From assembly GCA_013152195.1 (NCBI GenBank), contig JAADGU010000135.1, positions 1 to 16,115 of the forward strand: DNA of 16,115 nt. The letters are read 5' to 3'. This stretch comes from Nitrospirota bacterium. Its GTDB lineage: Bacteria > Nitrospirota > Thermodesulfovibrionia > Thermodesulfovibrionales > JdFR-85. Of the stretch, positions 6,514 through 12,032 are shown one piece after another; position 1 is the first letter of the stretch, and every line of letters starts with the position of its first letter. The position numbers were made by a program, and so were the translations under genes. The notes beneath the pieces are model-generated. The model searched no databases. It saw only the letters and a program-made list of their open reading frames with translations, and was not told where the DNA came from.

Positions 6514-8256
6514 TTACCCTTCCTCTGATATCCTGAACTTTTCAACAGATGAGAGAAGTTCTTTTGAAGAGCCCGAAAGCTTCCCGGAGATCTCGGTTGA
6601 GTCCTGTACCAGCGTTAACAGCTCAAGAGAGATGCCGTTGACAGATTCCATTGAAAGGACAACATCACCAGCCATCTCCCTCTGTATCTGTGATAACTGA
6701 AATATTTCCGAAACTATACCCTTTGTTTTGTCAACAGAGCCTTCTATTTCTGTAAAGGCAATACCTGTCTCAGAGGCAAGGATAGCCTGTTTTTCGACTA
6801 TCTCGGTCTCATCCTCCAGCGATGTGGTTATTTCACTTGCCTCTGTCTGTATTGCACGTATTATATTGGTTATCTGTTTGGTTGCCTCTGCCGACTTGTC
6901 AGCAAGCCTTCGTATCTCCTCAGCAATAACCACAAAACCCTTGCCGGCCTCACCGGCCCTTGCTGCCTCAATCGAGGCATTCATTGCCAAAAGGTTTGTC
7001 CTTGACGCAACTTCTGCAATAAGGCCTGATATCGTTCCAATCTCTATAATCCTCTCAGAGAGCATCTTCATCTTCTTATTAATGGTTTGAACCGTTGCCC
7101 TGACAACTTTCATACCTTCAATGCTCTGGTTGACCAGCTCTCCACCCTTTGATGCTGCATCTGAGGCCTCCTCAGAAATCCTTGTTGCCTCCCCTGTCTC
7201 ATCAGAGATTTTCATTGTGGCATCAACCGTCCCATTGACTGCTTCCGTGGCTCCTTTTAGCTGAACCATCTGGTTTTCAGCCCCTACTGCCATCTTCTTC
7301 AGCATATCAAGGAGTCTGAAACTCTCCTCACCAACGCTGCGGGCAGTGTTTCTGACATCCCTGAAGAGGAATGAAAGCTCATCCACCATCAGATTAAAGG
7401 CATCGGCAATCGAGCCAAAAACATCTGCAGTAACAGGTGCCCGCACAGTAAGGTCACCCTCTGCAGCAGTACTGACAACCTCAAGGAATTTGATGACATT
7501 TTCCTGAACCTTTTTTCTCTCCTCATCTGTCTGGATATATTCCCTCAGCTTGTCAAGTGTCTCATTGAAGACAACCGCTATCTTGCCAAACTCATCTGAT
7601 GACTTGACAGGCAGTCTGACATCGGACTCTCCACGGCCAACGGCCTCAATACCTGCCATCAGGGAATTTAAGGGTTCTACCATCCGTGAAGATATAGTCA
7701 TGGAGACCACCGTTCCGATAAAGAGGGCTACCAGGTAAAACAGGGCAATCACCATTGAGCGTTCCTTAAGAATATCCAGAAAACTCACCTTGTAAAATCC
7801 TGCTGTCATGGTTCCGTATATGTCTATTCCGTATGATGCCAGGGGATAGCTGATATTTATTACTTTTCCAAAGGGCTTGATAGCGAGTTCCTGTACGGTC
7901 TCTTTTGGATTAAGACCAACATTCTTCAACTCGGCAGGGATTTTCCCCTTAAATGAATGCTCAAATATTTTTCCATCGCGGTCCCTGAATATATAGTATG
8001 CAAGGTCAGGCGAGGATTTCTTCAGTTGAGCAGCAAAAGTCTTCACAGCGTTTATATCCTCTGTTGCCATAAGATCACTTACTGTGGCAGACTGCTCGGC
8101 AACAAAGAGTTTCTCTTTTTCAATTGTTGTCTTTACACGCTCTTTCCATGTATCGTACAACTGGTATGCAAAAATTGCAGTGACCATTAATAATATAACG
8201 GCCAGGAACGTAATGGTAAGTTTCACCCTGATACTTGTGCCCTTTTTAATAGCCAT
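6514..8256 (-). CDS. Methyl-accepting chemotaxis protein with Cache-like sensor and two HAMP domains
   Basis: A 580-residue inner-membrane receptor: TM1 at 11-31, a periplasmic domain of about 135 residues with a Cache/PAS-like core (LAYYIFRDRDGKIFEHSF, 85-102), TM2 at 167-188, HAMP 1 about 186-240, a second HAMP-like unit about 250-305 (AAEGDLTVRAPV), then the cytoplasmic coiled-coil signalling hairpin (310-575). The tip region NLLAMNASIEAARAGEAGKG (421-440) followed by EEIRRLADKSAEATKQI is the conserved CheA/CheW-contact region. A twin HAMP plan is common in PilJ/PixJ-like receptors. No C-terminal CheR-tethering pentapeptide is seen; the protein ends SVEKFRISEEG. The start has GGGGAGG five bases before the ATG. 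It converges on the cheA gene with 28 bases between stops and is the likely receptor for that kinase. The ligand cannot be told. Confidence 0.93.
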   Translation of the reverse strand: MAIKKGTSIRVKLTITFLAVILLMVTAIFAYQLYDTWKERVKTTIEKEKLFVAEQSATVSDLMATEDINAVKTFAAQLKKSSPDLAYYIFRDRDGKIFEHSFKGKIPAELKNVGLNPKETVQELAIKPFGKVINISYPLASYGIDIYGTMTAGFYKVSFLDILKERSMVIALFYLVALFIGTVVSMTISSRMVEPLNSLMAGIEAVGRGESDVRLPVKSSDEFGKIAVVFNETLDKLREYIQTDEERKKVQENVIKFLEVVSTAAEGDLTVRAPVTADVFGSIADAFNLMVDELSFLFRDVRNTARSVGEESFRLLDMLKKMAVGAENQMVQLKGATEAVNGTVDATMKISDETGEATRISEEASDAASKGGELVNQSIEGMKVVRATVQTINKKMKMLSERIIEIGTISGLIAEVASRTNLLAMNASIEAARAGEAGKGFVVIAEEIRRLADKSAEATKQITNIIRAIQTEASEITTSLEDETEIVEKQAILASETGIAFTEIEGSVDKTKGIVSEIFQLSQIQREMAGDVVLSMESVNGISLELLTLVQDSTEISGKLSGSSKELLSSVEKFRISEEG

Positions 8257-8283
8257 AAATCCTCCCCAGAAGGAATTTTTTGT

Positions 8284-8310
8284 TTATCTGCTTAAATCCG
8301 GAATTTATTA
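8284..8310 (-). promoter_or_regulatory. Candidate sigma-28 (FliA-type) promoter for the MCP gene
   Basis: On the minus strand GCAGATAA (8291-8284) matches the FliA -10 consensus GCCGATAA at seven of eight bases. TAAT stands 15 bases upstream, matching the TAAA -35 core at three of four. The element ends 27 bases before the ATG, leaving room for the strong Shine-Dalgarno. Sigma-28 control is usual for chemoreceptors in flagellated bacteria. The match is suggestive only. Confidence 0.35.
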
Positions 8311-8368
8311 ACCATTCAATGAGACAGGTAACAATCACCCTTCTTCAGCAAAATACTTAACCCTGTCC

Positions 8369-8377
8369 TGTTATAAT
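8369..8377 (+). promoter_or_regulatory. Orphan extended -10 element
   Basis: TGT-TATAAT fits the extended -10 consensus exactly and points rightward. The nearest gene is 228 bases away. It could give a long leader to the response regulator mRNA, a small RNA, or nothing. The GTG at 8383 behind it opens only an eight-codon frame. Confidence 0.3.
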
Positions 8378-8588
8378 TTATGGTGAATTCCCTGTTCGGT
8401 GAGGGTTGAGAGGACAGAAGCTCTCTGCAAAGCAGGGTATTATCTGTTGAAACACACCATGCTCAATACCTGCACGAGCATAATATACATTATAGTGAAA
8501 CTCATTGAAATATACAAGTATTTCTCCCAAGTCTGAATCCCTGCAGCACCTCGCCCTTACATTTACTTCATAGTTTTTGTGTTTTTTA

Positions 8589-8597
8589 TGGTATTAT
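8589..8597 (+). promoter_or_regulatory. Extended -10 promoter of the two-component operon
   Basis: TGG-TATTAT matches the extended -10 consensus with one mismatch and ends seven bases before the ATG at 8605, so transcription would begin at about the first base of the start codon. No Shine-Dalgarno lies upstream of that ATG, and no good -35 is present. Confidence 0.5.
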
Positions 8598-8604
8598 AAA
8601 TAAT

Positions 8605-9297
8605 ATGCAGGGATACAGAATACTCATAGTAGAAGATGAAAAAAAGATAGCAGACGTTGTCAAGGCATACCTTGAAAATGAAAGGTTCAAGGTAGCCACT
8701 GCGGAAACAGGACAAAGGGCTTTAGAGTTACTGAAAGACGGGGTTGACCTTATAATACTCGACCTGATGCTCCCGGACATGCCTGGTGAGGACATCTGTC
8801 AGGCAATCCGTGAAGACTCTGAAATACCGATCATCATGCTCACGGCAAAGAGCGAAGAAGAAGAGAGGATAAAAGGGCTCGGCATCGGGGCTGATGACTA
8901 TGTGGTAAAACCCTTCAGCCCGCGGGAACTCGTAGCAAGGGTCAAGGCCCTGCTGCGAAGGAGCAAAGGCATAAAAAAGAAGATCAGCTTCAACAATAAC
9001 AACCTTATAATCGATGAATCGCGATTTGAGGTTGTAAAAAACGGCTCTATAGTCGTCTTCACACCCACAGAGTTCAAACTCCTCCTCAACCTTGCTGAGC
9101 GTCCCGGACAGGTCTTTACAAGAGTTCAGCTTGTAAACGCAATCCTCGGTTATGATTTTGAAGGTTATGACAGGACGGTCGATGCACACATCAAGAACAT
9201 CCGTCACAAGATCGAAGACGATCCAAGAAACCCTGTTTACATAAAAACAGTTTATGGAGTAGGTTACAGATTTATCGGCTTACCTGATGAGGACTAA
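8605..9297 (+). CDS. OmpR/PhoB-family response regulator
   Basis: A 230-residue DNA-binding response regulator of standard family length. The receiver (4-120) has Glu10/Asp11, phospho-acceptor Asp53 in IILDLMLP, Thr80 and Lys102 in YVVKPFSP. The C-terminal winged helix (about 130-227) shows the OmpR-type signatures FTPTEFKLLLNLAERPGQVF, the recognition-helix stretch RTVDAHIKNIRHKI, and VYGVGYRF in the wing. It should be phosphorylated by the histidine kinase encoded next, whose ATG overlaps its last 11 bases, and then bind direct repeats upstream of target genes. The ATG at 8605 is the first in frame that preserves the first receiver strand; it has no Shine-Dalgarno and lies just behind an extended -10. 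The regulon is unknown; the small secreted protein downstream is a possible target. Confidence 0.95.
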   Translation: MQGYRILIVEDEKKIADVVKAYLENERFKVATAETGQRALELLKDGVDLIILDLMLPDMPGEDICQAIREDSEIPIIMLTAKSEEEERIKGLGIGADDYVVKPFSPRELVARVKALLRRSKGIKKKISFNNNNLIIDESRFEVVKNGSIVVFTPTEFKLLLNLAERPGQVFTRVQLVNAILGYDFEGYDRTVDAHIKNIRHKIEDDPRNPVYIKTVYGVGYRFIGLPDED

Positions 9298-10672
9298 ATT
9301 ATTTCTATCATTCATACTTATAATTTTCCTTGCCCTCCTTTCCAATGTCGTCTTTGAACGGCTCACCCTGAAAGATTTCGATGAGTTCGTAAGGGGAACA
9401 AAAGAAGACCAGATATACTGGGTACTGGCTTCAATTGAAGGGAGCTATGTAGATAATCAGTGGGATATGGAACACCTCAGCATGGCGCTTCACTGGGGGT
9501 TAATGCTCGGCTTTGAAACCTATGTTGATGACACATCCGGTGAAAAAATCCTATCCTCAACAGAGGTCCTCCTCAGCCTGAATCCAAACATGTTCAAGAG
9601 GATGCTTTCCATCCTGAAATTACCCACTGGTGAAGGGAAATACGTCTGGTATCCCCTCTACATCAAGGGCAGAGAGGTCGGAAAGCTATATGTCAGGCCA
9701 CTCAAAAGACTCGGCGCCATTGCCCTCAAGGAAGATATATTCAGAAACAGGGGAAGAGAGTTTCTCATCACCTCATTCCTGATAGCCGGCGGCGGGGCAA
9801 TCTTCCTGTCCGTACTATTCACCATATACCTCTCCACACCGGTAAGACGACTGAACTCTGCAGCGGAAAAAATAGCAAAAGGAGACCTCTCTGTAAAAAT
9901 ACCCCCGTTACACAGACCCTTCGGAAGCCTTTACAGCGCATTGAAATGCCATGACGAAATGGACAGGCTTACAGATACATTCAATTACATGGCAGAGGCC
10001 CTGAGGAGGGAGGATTCCCTCAGAAAGCACCTTACCTCCAACGTGGCCCATGAATTGAGAACACCTCTGGCCATTATCAGGGTAAACCTCGAGGCGATTG
10101 AAGACGGAATAATAACAGATACGCACACGGTGATAAATAATATAAACTCCGAGATACAGAGACTCATCTCCCTCGTGGAAGGTATAGAGGATATAACAAG
10201 GGCTGAGGCGAGCTTCTTCAAGAAAGGCCCCCAGACAGAGATCGACCTCAAGGAGTTTATCGAAACAATCACGAGTGGAATGGCCAAGATGATCGAAGAA
10301 AAGGGGCTATTCATAAAGACAGAGGGACCTCGTGTAACAGTAAAGACCTACCCTGAAAAACTGCATATCATACTGAAAAACCTTCTCACAAATGCTTACA
10401 AATTCACGCACAGCGGGGGGATTACCATACGCTGGGACAAGTATAAAAAAGACGGCGGGACAACAGGGTTTCATATCACGGTTGAAGATTCAGGGAAAGG
10501 GATTGTACCCGGAAATATTTCAAAAGTATTTGAACGGTTTTACAAGGGAAAAGATTCCGGTGGCAGGGGACTCGGACTTGCCATCGTAAAGGAACTTACT
10601 GAAGTAACAGGGGGAAGAATCGAGGTGGAAAGCACACCTGATATCGGTTCACGGTTCACGGTCACATTCTGA
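9287..10672 (+). CDS. Membrane sensor histidine kinase
   Basis: A 461-residue class I sensor kinase, partner of the overlapping response regulator gene. Order: TM1 (6-24), a periplasmic sensor of about 130 residues without a family I recognise, TM2 (159-182), HAMP (183-240), HisKA with phospho-acceptor His255 in SNVAHELRTPL, and HATPase_c with Asn369 in LLTNAYKFT, DSGKGI and GGRGLGLAIV. The HAMP holds extra residues at about 207-221 (PLHRPFGSLYSALKC) before the usual DEMDRLTDTFNYM second helix. The sensor contains several Trp and Tyr residues and no Cys. The ATG at 9287 overlaps the regulator stop, and translation is probably coupled because no clear Shine-Dalgarno is seen. The signal sensed cannot be read from sequence. 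Confidence 0.93.
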   Translation: MRTKLFLSFILIIFLALLSNVVFERLTLKDFDEFVRGTKEDQIYWVLASIEGSYVDNQWDMEHLSMALHWGLMLGFETYVDDTSGEKILSSTEVLLSLNPNMFKRMLSILKLPTGEGKYVWYPLYIKGREVGKLYVRPLKRLGAIALKEDIFRNRGREFLITSFLIAGGGAIFLSVLFTIYLSTPVRRLNSAAEKIAKGDLSVKIPPLHRPFGSLYSALKCHDEMDRLTDTFNYMAEALRREDSLRKHLTSNVAHELRTPLAIIRVNLEAIEDGIITDTHTVINNINSEIQRLISLVEGIEDITRAEASFFKKGPQTEIDLKEFIETITSGMAKMIEEKGLFIKTEGPRVTVKTYPEKLHIILKNLLTNAYKFTHSGGITIRWDKYKKDGGTTGFHITVEDSGKGIVPGNISKVFERFYKGKDSGGRGLGLAIVKELTEVTGGRIEVESTPDIGSRFTVTF

Positions 10673-10748
10673 ATACAGGCCATTTTCATACTTTCTTCAT
10701 CTTTTTGTATTATTCTTGAAACTGAGGACAAAGGCTTTAATTTTTAAC

Positions 10749-10775
10749 CGCAGAGAACTCAGAGGTCACAGAAAA
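10749..10775 (+). repeat. Three degenerate 9-base repeats (CNCAGAGNN)
   Basis: CGCAGAGAA, CTCAGAGGT and CACAGAAAA follow each other without gaps in the short space before the small secreted protein gene. Units two and three are variants of the first. It may be a fragment of a dispersed intergenic repeat rather than a regulator site. Confidence 0.45.
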
Positions 10776-10788
10776 AAATAAAAAACAA

Positions 10789-11139
10789 ATGGGAACAATG
10801 TCAAGTAAAATGAAATACTCAGCAGTGTTGGCACTGATTTTAGTTATCCTGACAGCGCCTTCAATTTCTGCGCAGCAGCCTGCACAACAAAAACAACAGC
10901 CTGTAACTCCCTATGGCGATTTCTGCTCCCTGTGCAGCACTTACGGTATCTGTACAATACAGACAAGCCCTGAAAAAGCAGAACGTGCAATAAGGGACTA
11001 TTACAGCAAAAAAGGGCTTGATGTGGAGATAGAAGAGATAAGTGGAAGGTTTATAAAGGCAAAAGTCAAGGACAAGGGAAAGATTGTCGACACCATTCTC
11101 TTTGACAGCAGCACGGGCAGGTTCAGGTCAATATATTAA
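10789..11139 (+). CDS. Small secreted protein with CxxC-x5-C motif, unknown function
   Basis: A 116-residue protein that I do not recognise. The Met at 10810 (or those at 10798 and 10789) starts a clear Sec signal peptide: a short basic region, hydrophobic SAVLALILVILTAP, and a likely cut after SISA. The mature part of about 86 residues opens with a Gln/Pro-rich stretch, then a Cys cluster FCSLCSTYGIC (CxxC-x5-C). It ends in a charged domain with predicted helix-strand-strand, ERAIRDYYSKKGLDVEIEEI to IVDTILFDSSTGRF, broadly like a PepSY-type fold. The Cys trio could bind metal or form a disulfide in the periplasm. It lies 116 bases behind the histidine kinase on the same strand, with no Shine-Dalgarno or sure terminator between, so the exact start is uncertain. 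Its stop is two bases from the stop of the convergent acyltransferase gene. Confidence 0.72.
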   Translation: MGTMSSKMKYSAVLALILVILTAPSISAQQPAQQKQQPVTPYGDFCSLCSTYGICTIQTSPEKAERAIRDYYSKKGLDVEIEEISGRFIKAKVKDKGKIVDTILFDSSTGRFRSIY

Positions 11140-11141
11140 GA

Positions 11142-12032
11142 TCAAATCCTCTTCCACCTGCGGTGAATCCATAACCATTCAGCAGGATTTTTCATTATAT
11201 ATCCCTCAACAAAAGATGTAAACCTTTTCGTATCCTCAAGAACCGCTTTTTCGAGCTCTTTTGCATCAGAGAGTTCTACCTCAGGATGTATCTCCACCAC
11301 GTGACTCCCGTTATCCCTCCGCCTTATAAAGACAGGCACCACCGAAGCCCCGGTCTTTCTTGCAATGAGGCTCGGCGACTTGATTGCCCAGGCAGGCCTG
11401 CCAAGGAACTCAATCACAACACCCTCAGCGGGCAGGACACTCTGGTCAATGAGTACTCCCACTGTGCCACCCTTCCTGAGCTGGGAGATGATGGCCCTGA
11501 GAGCACCCTTCTTGTATATCACCGTGTTGCCGTATCTCTTTCTGACCCGCTCAATGAGAGCGTTTAAATAGGGATTATTTATGGGCCTTGCCACTGCTCC
11601 GACCGGAGAGACCTTACAGGAAATAGCAAGTGCAAGGAGTTCCCAGTTACCACAGTGTCCGGTGATCAGGAGTATACCCTTTCCCTTCTCCCTTGCCCTC
11701 TGATAATTATCGATCCCCTCAACCTCTATCCTGTCCAGTATCCTGCTTCCAAACCCGTGGTAAATCCTGGCTATTTCAACAGCAGACATTCCAAGGTTTC
11801 TGAAATGCTCTTTTGCTAACTCAGTGGCAGAAACGCTGTTATCAATAAATCCTGCCCGGATGGCATGGCTGATGTTATCAACAGCAATTCTTCTCCTGCT
11901 CCCCCATACAGAAAACCCCATCTTCCCTATCAGGGAACCCACTCCGAGAGCCAACCTTAAAGGCAGAACAGCTACGGGAAAAGTTACGGCATACAAAAGG
12001 CCCATCTGCAACAACCACAGGACATTCCTCAT
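11142..12032 (-). CDS. LpxL/HtrB-family lauroyl (lipid A) acyltransferase
   Basis: A 296-residue inner-membrane acyltransferase of the length usual for the family. It has an N-terminal hydrophobic anchor (about 5-40) and the catalytic HX4E motif in ITGHCGNWEL (His126, Glu131), the site where an acyl-ACP chain is passed to an acceptor hydroxyl. Further family marks are GAVARPINNPYLN, LIDQSVLPAEGVVIEFLGRPA and the C-terminal NPAEWLWIHRRWK. LpxL/LpxM add secondary acyl chains to Kdo2-lipid IVA, which points to a lipopolysaccharide-bearing cell; other members act on different glycolipids, so the acceptor is not certain. The ATG overlaps the lon-like stop (ATGA), so it is translationally coupled as the last gene of the minus-strand run. 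Confidence 0.88.
   Translation of the reverse strand: MRNVLWLLQMGLLYAVTFPVAVLPLRLALGVGSLIGKMGFSVWGSRRRIAVDNISHAIRAGFIDNSVSATELAKEHFRNLGMSAVEIARIYHGFGSRILDRIEVEGIDNYQRAREKGKGILLITGHCGNWELLALAISCKVSPVGAVARPINNPYLNALIERVRKRYGNTVIYKKGALRAIISQLRKGGTVGVLIDQSVLPAEGVVIEFLGRPAWAIKSPSLIARKTGASVVPVFIRRRDNGSHVVEIHPEVELSDAKELEKAVLEDTKRFTSFVEGYIMKNPAEWLWIHRRWKRI

Larger units (their letters stand above)
8257..8604. other. Gene-free divergent regulatory region
   Basis: This 348-base AT-rich stretch lies between the divergent MCP and response regulator genes. I see no credible ORF. It holds the candidate sigma-28 element for the MCP, an extended -10 (8369-8377) with no gene directly behind it, two copies of AATATACA (8482-8489 and 8509-8516), two TGAAA half-site-like repeats exactly 10 bases apart (8496 and 8506), and the extended -10 of the response regulator (8589-8597). 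The repeats are compatible with OmpR-type regulator binding but could be chance. Confidence 0.5.

Noticed and set aside
6483..6516. Imperfect dyad (TAAAC/GTTTA with inner GAGG/CCTC) between the cheA and MCP stops, as a shared terminator
   Set aside because: Only 5 and 4 base pairs split by an internal loop, with a 9-base loop and no T-run on either side; the outer arms coincide with the two stop codons.
8459..8481. ATGCTC / GAGCAT inverted repeat (11-base spacer) as an operator
   Set aside because: Six-base arms in an AT-rich region are expected by chance; no flanking extension of the symmetry.
10674..10725. AATACA / TGTATT dyad after the histidine kinase gene as a terminator
   Set aside because: Arms are separated by a loop of more than 30 bases and there is no T-run directly after.
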